Source of the DNA: Thioalkalivibrio sp. ALJ16
Lineage (GTDB): Bacteria > Pseudomonadota > Gammaproteobacteria > Ectothiorhodospirales > Ectothiorhodospiraceae
DNA: 64,000 bases
Direction of reading: 5' to 3'
Assembly: GCF_000377345.1 (NCBI RefSeq)
Contig: NZ_KB898040.1
Span: forward strand, 1 to 64,000
Below are positions 1 through 8,778 of the stretch, one piece after another. Position 1 is the first letter of the stretch. Every line of letters starts with the position of its first letter. The notes under the pieces were generated by a model. It worked only from the letters and a program-made list of their open reading frames with translations, was not told the DNA's origin and searched no databases. The translations under genes and the position numbers were made by a program.

Positions 1-2087
1 AACGGCGACGGCTTCATCAATGCCGACGAGGTGGATGAAGACGGCAACGTGGCGGTGACCATCGACCTGACTGACACCAACGCCGAGGCCGATGACATCC
101 TGACGGTCAACGGTAACGAGATCACGCTGACCGAGGACCACATTAACGCCGGCCAAGTCGTGACTGCGGTGGCCGCCCCGGACGAGGGCGAGACCCTCGA
201 GGTTGTGGCCACGATCACCGATGCTGCGGGCAACACCTCTGACGAGGGCACGGCGAGCGCCGAGGTCGACACCACCGCGCCGGATATCACCAACCTTAAT
301 GAGACGGGTGACGTCACGGTCGATGAATCCTTCCTTGAGGGAGGGACGCAGGCGGGTGAAGGTTCAATCGTGGATCAGAATTGGTTCGGGGTGAGTTCGG
401 CGTCTGGAATCGCGTCGGTGGCGTTTGCTGGCACTTTGCATTCCGGCACCGCTACCGAGGATGGAGATTTCGTTACTGTTAGCTGGGCGGATCTGCAAAA
501 TATCGATTCCGAGTCGCCGGTGGAGATCGACACAGCAGAAGGCAACGTGCTCCGGCTGACCGACTTCGACGCCGACACCGGGCGTGTCGATTACGAGTTT
601 GAATTGCGGACTACGTTCGCACATCCGGAAGATGAAGATGTCGCGCGCAATCTGTTGGACAAGGCGGGAATCGAGATAATCGTGACCGACAACGCCGGCA
701 ACAGTTCGAACAGCGCGATCAATGTGGTCGTGATCGACGATGCGCCTACCCTCGAAGACGCATGGAATGGTGTCTTAAACCTTTCCGCAGGCGCCACGTT
801 GACGGCCGATTCCGGATTGCGCATCGGGGCAGATGCCGATGGCGCGAAGGTGACGTCGCTCCACATTAACGAGGCTTCCGTTGATACGGTCGATGGCAAG
901 AATTACGTACTCGTCGAGTCCAGCGTTACCGGAGAGATGACTAACTTGACGTCTGGCGGCGAACATGTCTGGTACGAATCTAACGGGGGTACGCTGACGG
1001 CTTATGCCGGGGATCAAACGGTCTTTACGGTTTCTCTGGATGTGGCAACCGGGGCCTACAGCGTTTCTCTCGAGCAATCCCTGGATCCTATAAATGAAAG
1101 CTTGGGATTTTTTCAGCCTGTAAGGGGGGGGAATACAGGCTCTGTAATTGAAAATGATAATGCGAATCTGGCGATTCGATTTACTGCAGAAGATGAAGAT
1201 GGTGAGAGGTCCGTTAACTTCTCGGCGAACTCTTTTGGCGTCGGGTCCGGCCCGCGGATCGGTCAAGGTCAAACGTTGAAGGCCGAGTTTTTCGAAAGTG
1301 GCAGCACAACTGATCGGAAGGTATTGAACTCCCTTGAGATTGAGCCTTGGGGGCGTCGGAAGGCGGTGCAAAGGTCGAGTGGTCCGCTTTCCTCGATGGG
1401 GAGCTGGTTGGGTCTGGCTCTGGAACCTTTGTTGGTGGGGTCGGTTCGTTTGACGAGGTGCATGTTTCGCCCGCTTCGGATTCGGATGATTTTGGCGTCG
1501 GGCGATTCAGTGATCTTACGGGTGAGGCGTACGGTTTTAGTATCCCGTTTGAGTTTGATGCTGTCGATGGTGATGGTGATCCTCTGGGGAGCGATGGTGG
1601 CGCGACTACCGGGGCGTTCGAGCTGAGTTTCAGTGCTGATAATGTGTTCGAGGGTTCGGCGGGTAACGACGTGATCATCGGTACGGATGAGGATGACATT
1701 CTGGTCGGTGGGGCAGGAGACGACATTCTGACCGGGGGTGAGGGAGACGATATCTTCCGGTGGAATGATGGGGACCAGGGTGAAGCGGGGTCGCCGGCCA
1801 GGGATGTGGTGACCGACTTTGGTAATGGTCAGAACGTGCTGGATGTCTCCGACCTTCTGGATGACGCGACCGAGACCAGCTTGTCTGGCTTTATCATTGC
1901 GAAAGAAGATGGTGACGATACGGTCCTTTACATCAGTTCGGCTGGTGAGTTGGGTGGTGATGAGGCCAAGGCTGATCAGACGATTCGTCTGGAAGGGAAG
2001 TCGTTCAGTGATTTCGGGGGCGCGTCGGCGTCTCAGGACGTCATCAATTACTTGTTGAATAACGATCAGTTGAAGATCGATCAGTAA
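1..2087 (+). pseudogene. 3' end of giant Ig-like/RTX type I-secreted adhesin, frameshifted near 1350
   Basis: The 5' end lies outside the window; the frame is open from base 1. Residues encoded by about 1-300 form a bacterial Ig-like repeat ending in the usual DTTAPD signature. Bases 300-1340 continue as T1SS-adhesin domain sequence. At 1344-1380 the reading moves from frame 1 to frame 3: frame 1 then turns to nonsense and stops at 1624-1626, while frame 3 is closed by TGA at 1335 and 1341 and becomes the good frame afterwards. Frame 3 encodes glycine/aspartate RTX nonapeptides (about 1660-1760) and a type I secretion tail ending LKIDQ at TAA 2085-2087. One extra G in the G5 run at 1349-1353 would join the frames. 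Either this copy is broken or phase-variable, or the base is a sequence error. The tail closely matches that of the adhesin at 3884-5746. Confidence 0.8.
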
Positions 2088-2176
2088 GGGAAACACTGAT
2101 CAATGGCCCTGCGTCCGGCTTCATGTCCCGCCGCCGCGTTTTTGGAAGGACATTGGGCCACGGCGGCCTGTTTTAC

Positions 2177-2210
2177 CCCCTGTAACCGCCGTTTTTGGCG
2201 GTTACAGGGG
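2177..2210. repeat. Perfect 14-bp inverted repeat (hairpin) inside the IS, downstream of transposase
   Basis: CCCCTGTAACCGCC (2177-2190) and its exact reverse complement (2197-2210) flank a 6-base loop. It lies 24 bp beyond the transposase stop and about 90 bp inside the left end of the element. Neither strand has a convincing T-run after it, so it is not a classical intrinsic terminator. Such hairpins near IS ends can block read-through transcription; that role is an inference. Confidence 0.75.
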
Positions 2211-2233
2211 TGATTCCCAGTCCTGCGAACACA

Positions 2234-3220
2234 CTACCCCTGCGGCAGGAGCCCCCATCGTCGCGCACGGTAGAGGTTCGCCAGGGCGAACAGGCTGTGC
2301 AGCTGCGCGGTGTTCTTCTTGAGGCCCGCGGTGTTCTTCTTGAGGCCCCGGTAACGCACCTTGCGATACCCGAAGAGGTTCTTCACCACATGGAACGGAT
2401 GCTCCACGATCGAACGCAGCTGGGCCTTGTGCCGTTCATTGGCGCGGACCTGGTCGCGCGCTGGACCTTCCAGCATCGCGCGCACCTTCGCGCGCTTGCG
2501 CGCGATGTGCAGATCCGGGCGATGCCCTTCCAGCCGCTTCTCCGCGCCGATGTAGCCGGCATCACCATGCAGGCTCTGTTCCTCACCGTGGAGCAGTTCC
2601 GTCACCTGCGACACGTCCGAGACGTTCGCGGCCGTCCCCTTCACGGTATGAACCAGGCCGGTGACAACATCGGCCCCGATATGCGCCTTCATCCCGAAGT
2701 ACCACTGGTTGCCCTTCTTGGCCTGGTGCATCTCTGGATCGCGGGCCTTCTCCCGGTTCTTCGTGGAAGGCGGGGCCGCGATCAGGGTGGCATCCACCAC
2801 CGTGCCCTCACGCAGCAGCAGGCCCCGCTGCTGCAGATGGGCGTTGATCCGGTCGAAGATCACCTGGGTGAGGTTGTGCTGCTCCAGCAGCCGGCGGAAC
2901 TGCAGCAGGGTCGTGGCATCCGGCGCCTCTTCCCGGCTCAGGTCGATCCCGACAAAGCGACGAATCGCCTGGCTGTCGTACACCGCGTCCTCGATCCCTT
3001 CATCCGACAGGTTGAAGCACTGCTGCGCCACGTACATCCGAAGCATCCGCTCCAGTCCGATCGGCGGACGGCCACGCTTCCCCTTCGGGTAGTGCGGCTC
3101 GATCGCCTCCACCAGCGCCGCCCAGGGCGTGATCGCGTCGATCTCCCCCAGAAACCGGTCGCGCCGCGTCTGCTTGCGCTTGGCGGAGTACTCGAGATCG
3201 GAAAAACTGCGCTGAGACAT
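2234..3220 (-). CDS. IS5-family DDE transposase
   Basis: The product has 328 aa. It catalyses cut-and-paste movement of the surrounding element. The N-terminal segment (about residues 45-120: KGKRGRPPIGLERMLRMYV ... LSDEGIEDAVYDS) is the typical IS5 DUF772-type DNA-binding region. The catalytic triad can be placed at D143 (VVDATLI), D220 (HGDAGYIGAEK) and E273 (VEHPFHVVK), followed by the FGYRKVRYRGL motif. A 21-bp in-tandem duplication at about 2308-2350 repeats GLKKNTA (residues 292-298 and 299-305) inside the normally ungapped C-terminal helix region; the frame is kept but activity may be affected. The gene is transcribed toward the upstream adhesin. Confidence 0.95.
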   Translation of the reverse strand: MSQRSFSDLEYSAKRKQTRRDRFLGEIDAITPWAALVEAIEPHYPKGKRGRPPIGLERMLRMYVAQQCFNLSDEGIEDAVYDSQAIRRFVGIDLSREEAPDATTLLQFRRLLEQHNLTQVIFDRINAHLQQRGLLLREGTVVDATLIAAPPSTKNREKARDPEMHQAKKGNQWYFGMKAHIGADVVTGLVHTVKGTAANVSDVSQVTELLHGEEQSLHGDAGYIGAEKRLEGHRPDLHIARKRAKVRAMLEGPARDQVRANERHKAQLRSIVEHPFHVVKNLFGYRKVRYRGLKKNTAGLKKNTAQLHSLFALANLYRARRWGLLPQG

Positions 3221-3323
3221 CGGCCATCACCTCGGGCGGAACACTTGGCGTCATTATCCCAAACCCGCTCACCGGGCGGGAACGGCGGCGGATTAAATCA
3301 GTGTTTCCTAAGAGGGCGTGTGG

Positions 3324-3360
3324 AAAGCCCCGCCGGTGTGAATTGGCGGGGCTTTCTTGT
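3324..3360 (+). terminator. Rho-independent terminator, originally of the upstream adhesin
   Basis: AAAGCCCCGCC (3324-3334) pairs perfectly with GGCGGGGCTTT (3345-3355) around a 10-base loop, followed by CTTGT. Removing the IS and one TAAG copy would place it 11 bp after the adhesin stop codon, so it is inferred to be that gene's own terminator, displaced by the insertion. Confidence 0.85.
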
Positions 3361-3412
3361 GTCTGAGGGTGTAGGCTGAGGGTAGGGTGTCGTACCGGTC
3401 CGGAGGCCGCGC

Positions 3413-3742
3413 ATGTATGTGAGAAGGGACGCAGACGGCAGGATCGATCTGGTGAGTCGGGAGGCGACTGGTGCTTGCACGGAATTCGTGGCAGCCCATG
3501 CCCCTGACCTGCAGGAGTTTCTGTCTGGGAAGGAGCCTGAACCGGCGCCCGCGGCATTGCAGGCGTCGGATCTCGAACTGATCCGGGTGCTGGAGGACCT
3601 GGTGGAGGTGCTGACCGACAAGGGTGTGATTCGGTTTACGGACCTCCCGGATGCGGCGCAGCGGAAGCTGCTGGGGCGAAAGGATCTCCGGGCGTCTGCG
3701 CAGCGTCTGAATCTGGTGGAAGATGATGACGGGCTTCTGTAG
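3413..3742 (+). CDS. Small conserved hypothetical protein of the adhesin locus
   Basis: The product has 109 aa, with no signal peptide or membrane segment. It is acidic at its C-terminus (EDDDGLL). A distinct core, DLELIRVLEDLVEVLTDKGVIRFTDLPDAAQRKLL (residues about 53-87), looks like a helix pair. I recall similar small proteins next to LapA-type adhesin genes that carry the misleading label 'tryptophan synthase subunit beta-like'; nothing here resembles TrpB. The start is ATG 3413. The gene sits in the same direction as the two adhesins and 141 bp before the second, so a role in adhesin production or secretion is plausible but unproven. Confidence 0.7.
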   Translation: MYVRRDADGRIDLVSREATGACTEFVAAHAPDLQEFLSGKEPEPAPAALQASDLELIRVLEDLVEVLTDKGVIRFTDLPDAAQRKLLGRKDLRASAQRLNLVEDDDGLL

Positions 3743-3883
3743 AGACGGACTTTATCTGCGTGTGTCACGTGGGATGGGGTGCTGTGGCTGTGTGGCCAGG
3801 CGCGGCATTGAGGTTGGTGTGAGTATGGGCGCGTAGGCGCCTGTTGGAGCGTGTCCGGTGGGCCTGAAGCGGGTAGGGATTCG

Positions 3884-5746
3884 ATGGCAGTGAATACGGT
3901 AGTGGCCACCGTCCAGGCATTGACCGGGACGGTGATTGCGAGGGATGCAGACGGCAGTTCCAGGGTGCTCGCGGTCGGCGATCCGGTGTATGCGGGAGAT
4001 GAGCTGATTCCTCTGCAGGGGGCTTCGGTCGATCTGCAGGCTATGGATGGGGGTGCCTTGTCGCTCGGGGAGGGCCAGCAGGCCCTGGTGGGTGAAGTTC
4101 TCGCGGATAGCGGCCGCGCGGACAACCCTGAGATTCCAACGGCGGAAGAGGTGATTGCGGCCCTGGAGCGCGGCGAATCACTGGATGCGTTGATTGCGCC
4201 ACCCGCGGCCGGTCTCGAGGGTGGTGATAGCGAAGGCGGCGGGTTTGTGCGTGTCGCGCGAATTAGCGAGCCGGTGGAGCCGATTAATTACACCTTCCCG
4301 GAGAATGTGTTTGGTCGCCCCGATGCGCTGGGCGAGACCGTGGCGGTGCCCGGAGGGGAAACCCCGGGCACGGTTATGCCTCCCGGCCAGCCGCCTGCAG
4401 AGCCACCGGTTGAGCCGCCACCCCCGGTGACGGCCAACCCGACGCTTGTGGTGTCCGTATCCGTGGCAGCCGGATATGGGTATGCAGACGCGAACGATGC
4501 GGCTGCGGGTGATGTGGTCTTCGAGGTCTCCGATACCCTGAATCTGGATGGGCTGGACCCTGCCCTGGCCAGCGCAATCGTCTACAGCATTGTCGGCGGG
4601 GATACGGCCTATCTGGAGTTCGCTCAGGATGGGGCGGGCAACTGGGTGGTGGTGCTGACAGAGGCGGGAGCGGCCGCAATCCGCGCGGGTCTGGTGGACG
4701 ATAACCAGTTGAACGTGACCGTGGAGGGCACGATTGAACTGGTGGAGCTTCCCGATCTTGTGGATACCGGCAGCGCTTTTGCGCCGGTGCCCGAGCCGGG
4801 TGGCGAAGAACCGCCCGAGCCCATGCCGGATCTGTTTGCCTCGGCTCATGTGGTCGGCGGCAGTGATGTGCAGGGGACGATGGCGAATGCGGACAGCCTG
4901 AAGTCGACGGGTGCGCAGAGTGCTGCGGTATCACATCAGGACGGGTTCTTTGCGATCGACCATCAGTCGGCATCGGATGATCCGAACGCGATCGAGTTTG
5001 GCGAGGCCCTGCTGTTTACGCTGGTCAGCCCCATCGATACCGCGGTGTTCCAGATTGAAGGTGCCATCAATGGCGGCTCGTATCACCTGTACGATGCCGA
5101 TGGGGTGCGCATCGGCGGGGCTCGTGAGCTTGCCGCGGATGTGAACGAAGACGGTTTCCTGGAGTTGAGCGGTGAGACGTTTTCCTACATCGCGTTCCAG
5201 GGCGGGACCACGGGGCCCGGAGGGAGTGGCGATCGAAGCGAATTCTCCGTGCGACCGGTGGATCTGTCGGTCCAGGTGGGCGAGGGCGATGGTGCCGAGT
5301 TTTATCCTGCCGACGGCGTGGAAGCCCTTGCCGCCGAGTCGGTAGAGACGCTCGACGAGGCCGATGACTTCGGCGCGAACTTCCTGACCGTGGATACGGA
5401 TCAGGACATCTTCGTGGTCGCCGAAGGCGGGCAGGGCACGACGGACGACCCCGCTCGCTTCGTGATCCAGGGCTTCAGCCTGGAAAGCGAGAGCAGTGCG
5501 GCCCAGATTACGCTCGGCGAGCTGCTGTCGAGTGCGAGCCAGGAGACGATCGACCAGTACCTGTTGGCCGAGCCGCAGGGCGAGGATACCGTGCTGCACA
5601 TCAGTTCCGGGGGCATGCTCGGAACGGACACGGGCGGCGTCGATTACGCGATTACGCTGGAAGGAGTCAGCATGGACGGTTTTGACTCGTCCTATGACTT
5701 CATCCAGACGCTGATCGAGAATGGTCATCTGACCATCGATCAGTAA
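3884..5746 (+). CDS. Miniature LapA-type adhesin (retention module plus type I secretion signal)
   Basis: The product has 620 aa. ATG 3884 is chosen over an upstream GTG at 3851 because the retention-module N-terminus begins MAVNTVVATVQALTGTV. Residues 1-105 resemble the LapA retention module that holds the protein in the outer-membrane channel. PAAG at 107-110 fits the LapG cleavage motif. A proline-rich linker (about 169-183), one cadherin-like stretch (about 185-290) and a second domain (about 315-465) follow. The C-terminal 100 residues form a type I secretion signal ending LTIDQ, paralogous to the tail of the adhesin at 1-2087. There are no extended Ig repeats, so it is far shorter than typical LapA (thousands of residues). 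Its release is expected to be controlled by LapD/LapG encoded next door. Confidence 0.85.
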   Translation: MAVNTVVATVQALTGTVIARDADGSSRVLAVGDPVYAGDELIPLQGASVDLQAMDGGALSLGEGQQALVGEVLADSGRADNPEIPTAEEVIAALERGESLDALIAPPAAGLEGGDSEGGGFVRVARISEPVEPINYTFPENVFGRPDALGETVAVPGGETPGTVMPPGQPPAEPPVEPPPPVTANPTLVVSVSVAAGYGYADANDAAAGDVVFEVSDTLNLDGLDPALASAIVYSIVGGDTAYLEFAQDGAGNWVVVLTEAGAAAIRAGLVDDNQLNVTVEGTIELVELPDLVDTGSAFAPVPEPGGEEPPEPMPDLFASAHVVGGSDVQGTMANADSLKSTGAQSAAVSHQDGFFAIDHQSASDDPNAIEFGEALLFTLVSPIDTAVFQIEGAINGGSYHLYDADGVRIGGARELAADVNEDGFLELSGETFSYIAFQGGTTGPGGSGDRSEFSVRPVDLSVQVGEGDGAEFYPADGVEALAAESVETLDEADDFGANFLTVDTDQDIFVVAEGGQGTTDDPARFVIQGFSLESESSAAQITLGELLSSASQETIDQYLLAEPQGEDTVLHISSGGMLGTDTGGVDYAITLEGVSMDGFDSSYDFIQTLIENGHLTIDQ

Positions 5747-5770
5747 GCGCCGTTCTCCCCCCGATGGAAC

Positions 5771-5804
5771 AGGCCCGGGCCGCGTGGTGGTCCCGGGCCT
5801 TTTA
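5771..5804 (+). terminator. Intrinsic terminator after the LapA-type gene
   Basis: AGGCCCGGG (5771-5779) pairs with CCCGGGCCT (5792-5800), followed by TTT. It lies 24 bp after the adhesin stop and between convergent genes. Confidence 0.8.
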
Positions 5805-5832
5805 GTGTCGGGCAGCCCGAGGTCTGTCCCGG

Positions 5833-7743
5833 TCAGGCCTCGGGTGCCTGCACCGCACGGCCCGTTACCCCGTCGATTCCGAGATCCAGCAGGGCCTCCA
5901 CGTCGTCCGCATGGTCGCAGCCTTCGGCGATGACCAGGATGCCGATAGAATGGGCCAGGGTGCAGAGTCCGCGGATCAGGGCCTGTGTTTCGGTGGAGCG
6001 CTGGACACCCTGGACCAGGGACGCCTGCAGCTTGACGAAGTGCAGTCCGAAGGCGGTGAGGTCGTGCGAGCGGAAGGCCTCGGGTCCGGCGTGTTCCAGG
6101 CCGACAACAAAGCCTGCCACACGGGCAATACGGCACAGGTCGCGCAGTTCGGCAGGGTGGGCCAGTGCGCCTCGTGCCGGGAATTCGAGCCACAGGCGGC
6201 CGGCGATCTCCGGTTCGGTTGTCAGGCGAGCTTCCAGCCGCTGCCGGAAACCGGTATCCCGCAGGCTGTCCACCGATAGGTTGATCGCAAGGCGATCACC
6301 GGTGCGGCCGAGTTGTTCGAGTGCGACATCGAGCACGGCATCGTCGAGCTTCCGGATGAGATCCAGGCGCACGGCCCAGGGCATGAAGTAGCCGGCAGGG
6401 CGTGACTCGCCGTCCAGCACCAGGCGCATCGGCGCCTCGTGGTGCATCAGTTCGTGGTCCGCATCGATCACCGGGAAACGCGCCAGCTGAACACCAAGGC
6501 TGCCCAGGGCCTGGGTGATGGCGCTACGCCATTCGTTCTGACTGGCGTGGGGCAGAACGGCGTGCGGCTCTTCGGCGACGGAGTCGCCGGGCTCCAGTTC
6601 GGCGCGGGCCAGCGCCTGATCCACTCGGCTAAGAACCTCGCCCGTGGTGTCATCGGGGTGGAAGGGGGTTCCGGCCAGGTGCAGGGTCAGGGCCTGCGGG
6701 GTTTCCGGGGCAGCGAGGTCGGCGCGAATCGCGGTCAGCAGGGATTCGGCGAAGCGCTCGCTGTCATCAATGCCGTCACCAAAAATTGCGATGTCGGAGC
6801 CCTTCAGACGTCCGGCAGCACCATGGTTGGTCACGCTCGCCTGCTGCTCGGCAACGCCTGCGATGCGGGTCAGAAGCTGGTCGAGCGCAGCGTGCCCGAT
6901 CGTCTGGTTGAGTTCGGGAAGGTCGGAGATGCGCAGCACCACAAAGCTGCCGCCGGAGCCGCCGTGGCGGTTGTCGAGTGTGGCCTGAAAGCGAGCCAGA
7001 AAGGCATCGCGGTTCAGGAGTCCGGTGACATCATCGTGCTGCAGGCGGTTCTTGAGCCGCTCCAGGCGGGTGGACTCTTCCTGGAGCATCATGCGTACGT
7101 GATCGGTCAGCTGGTTCATGGCGCGCACCAGGGCGCGGAATTCCCAGGTGCGCGGTTCGGGGGTCGTGATGAAACGCCTTTTACCGACCGCTTCCGCCTG
7201 TTCCACAACCTGGTTCAGCGGCCGGATCAGCCGCCCCAGCAGGTAGGAACCCAGAAGCCCGACGATCAGCAAGCCGCCGGCAAAGATCGCGGTGAGACGG
7301 AGCGTGCCCTCCCACAGGGCCTCGTAGGCGTAGTTGGTCTGGCTTTCGATGATCAGGGTACCGAAGGAGCTCCAGCCATCGGACACATGGGCGACCCCGG
7401 GGCGCACGTTGAAGGCCAGGCGCTCCACGAACCAGGCGGGTACGCCCTGGGGCGGATCCGGGTTGCGCCGTTCAATCATCAGTTCGCCGGTCGGGTCCAC
7501 CAGCCGGATGTGCTGATAGTGGCCGGTGTCGAACTGCGAGGCGATCTGCAGCTCCACGGTGGTCTCGTCCTTGGGCAGCTGAGAGAGCGACAGGGCCAGG
7601 GAAGCGGCGTTGTCGATGTTCTTGGTCAGCAGTTGCTGTGCCAGATAGTTGCGGGCCGACAAGGTGCTCACCACGATACTGACCACGAGCGCCAGCAGCA
7701 TGATGATGGCGATGGCGATCCAGAGTTGTTTTCTCAGCGTCAT
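5833..7743 (-). CDS. lapD: LapD-type c-di-GMP receptor controlling LapG
   Basis: The product has 636 aa. Start ATG 7743 has GAGG about 9 nt upstream; an ATG at 7797 would overlap lapG. The order is: transmembrane helix (about 6-28), periplasmic LapD/MoxY-type output domain (about 30-150, with GWSSFG), second helix (about 152-172), HAMP, degenerate GGDEF and degenerate EAL. The GGDEF signature is replaced by KGSDIA and the EAL motif by EAPMRL, so it should bind c-di-GMP without making or degrading it. Known family role: with c-di-GMP bound, the periplasmic domain sequesters the protease LapG; without it LapG cleaves LapA-type adhesins. It is co-transcribed with lapG, 10 bp downstream of it. 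Confidence 0.92.
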   Translation of the reverse strand: MTLRKQLWIAIAIIMLLALVVSIVVSTLSARNYLAQQLLTKNIDNAASLALSLSQLPKDETTVELQIASQFDTGHYQHIRLVDPTGELMIERRNPDPPQGVPAWFVERLAFNVRPGVAHVSDGWSSFGTLIIESQTNYAYEALWEGTLRLTAIFAGGLLIVGLLGSYLLGRLIRPLNQVVEQAEAVGKRRFITTPEPRTWEFRALVRAMNQLTDHVRMMLQEESTRLERLKNRLQHDDVTGLLNRDAFLARFQATLDNRHGGSGGSFVVLRISDLPELNQTIGHAALDQLLTRIAGVAEQQASVTNHGAAGRLKGSDIAIFGDGIDDSERFAESLLTAIRADLAAPETPQALTLHLAGTPFHPDDTTGEVLSRVDQALARAELEPGDSVAEEPHAVLPHASQNEWRSAITQALGSLGVQLARFPVIDADHELMHHEAPMRLVLDGESRPAGYFMPWAVRLDLIRKLDDAVLDVALEQLGRTGDRLAINLSVDSLRDTGFRQRLEARLTTEPEIAGRLWLEFPARGALAHPAELRDLCRIARVAGFVVGLEHAGPEAFRSHDLTAFGLHFVKLQASLVQGVQRSTETQALIRGLCTLAHSIGILVIAEGCDHADDVEALLDLGIDGVTGRAVQAPEA

Positions 7744-7753
7744 GGCGGCGCCC

Positions 7754-8491
7754 TCATTCCGGGGTCGAGTGAATGGGTTGGTCGAGATCAAGGCCATATT
7801 CGTCCAGCTGCTCCAGGATGCGGCGCCAGCGTGACAGCCGCGCCGTGGGGTCGGCAGCGGACTGTGCCTGCCCGTCCGGCCAGAGCCCCTCGCTGTTGAA
7901 CGAGAAGATCGGGGTCAGGTCGTCTCGCTGGGACGCGCGTTCGATGCGGGTGACGAGGTTGTCCAGCACCATGGGCTCCTCGCGCGGATCGGTGAAATAC
8001 CCCAGAACCATGTGCGCCTGGCTGAGATTGCTTCCGGGGCCGCCCAGCCGCGCTCGTACGTAGAAGAGCCGCAGGCGTTCATCGGGGATGCCCAGTTTGC
8101 GCAGGCTGACGTATTTGGCGATGGAGAAGTCCTCGCAGTCCCCCGCGCCCTTGTCCAGGGCCTCCAGCGGTGTCGCCCAGAAATCCTCCTGTCCCCAGGT
8201 GATCTCATCGTCCTGATAGCGCAGCTGGCGATTGAAGAACTCGTTGACCCGGGCGATCTGGGTCTGTTCGTCTTCGCCGGCGAGATCTTCCAGCAGTTCC
8301 CGCCAGCGCCGAACACGCTCTGCGGTTTCGGGCCCGTAGCGTTCGGCCGCAACCTGCTCCAGCTGTACCAGGCTGTCGAGCCCCGCATGGCTGGAGCCCA
8401 GTAGCCACACCCCGGTCACGAGCACGAGCACGAGCACCAGGCTCGCGCGCCGTATCAAGCGGGACGGATTGCTGGGCCAGATTGCAGGCAC
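7754..8491 (-). CDS. lapG: LapG-type periplasmic transglutaminase-like cysteine protease
   Basis: The product has 245 aa from GTG 8491, chosen because GGAGGG lies about 10 nt upstream and an N-terminal signal/anchor (RLIRRASLVLVLVLVTGVWLL) follows directly; an ATG at 8596 would add 35 residues of poor sequence. The BTLCP domain shows the catalytic triad C119 (GAGDCEDF), H160 (AHMVLGY) and D177 (VLDNL). The calcium-binding acidic stretch typical of LapG is compatible with DDE at 94-96. It cleaves after the di-alanine in the retention module of LapA-type proteins; the neighbour at 3884-5746 carries a matching PAAG. Confidence 0.92.
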   Translation of the reverse strand: MPAIWPSNPSRLIRRASLVLVLVLVTGVWLLGSSHAGLDSLVQLEQVAAERYGPETAERVRRWRELLEDLAGEDEQTQIARVNEFFNRQLRYQDDEITWGQEDFWATPLEALDKGAGDCEDFSIAKYVSLRKLGIPDERLRLFYVRARLGGPGSNLSQAHMVLGYFTDPREEPMVLDNLVTRIERASQRDDLTPIFSFNSEGLWPDGQAQSAADPTARLSRWRRILEQLDEYGLDLDQPIHSTPE

Positions 8492-8778
8492 GCAGGCGGC
8501 CCTCCGGTGGCGGTGAAGAATTCCTACACCCTGAATGATGGGCCACGCCTGTATGGAAAGCCAGAAACGAAAACATGAAGTGATGCCCCGTGCCAAGGTG
8601 TTCAGCGCTTCTTGCGTTTGCTCCTTGTTATGTGATTTCCATCAAAAAATCATTGCTCGCGTGTAGGCACGGGTCTATCGTTCTTGGGTTTGAGTCACAA
8701 ATCCGCGTTTTCTCAGGCCCGGCGCTGCCAGGGCCGGGTGACAAAGCGAATATTCGAGCAAGATTGATGGGGGTAGGC

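Larger units (their letters stand above)
2089..3308 (-). mobile_element. IS5-family insertion sequence, complete, 1220 bp
   Basis: The ends carry a 12-bp inverted repeat, GGAAACACTGAT, at 2089-2100 and, reversed, at 3297-3308. The 4-bp direct repeat TAAG at 2085-2088 and 3309-3312 is the target duplication, the size expected for IS5-family elements. The single transposase gene runs on the minus strand. The left TAAG includes the TAA stop codon of the upstream adhesin, so the insertion preserved that protein's end but pushed its terminator (now 3324-3360) 1.2 kb away. The element looks structurally intact. Confidence 0.93.

Noticed and set aside
1335-1360. Programmed -1 frameshift in the adhesin
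   Set aside because: No proper X-XXY-YYZ heptamer or following stem; an indel in the G run explains it better.
2177-2210. Hairpin in the IS as a terminator
   Set aside because: Neither strand has a T-run after the stem; listed only as a repeat.
3413-3742. Tryptophan synthase beta subunit
   Set aside because: Only 109 residues, without PLP lysine or any TrpB motif.
5833-7743. LapD as an active cyclase or phosphodiesterase
   Set aside because: GGDEF reads GSDIA and EAL reads EAP; both active sites are lost.
6439-7899. Plus-strand 486-codon frame opposite lapD
   Set aside because: Shadow of the LapD gene; the LapD reading shows all expected domains.
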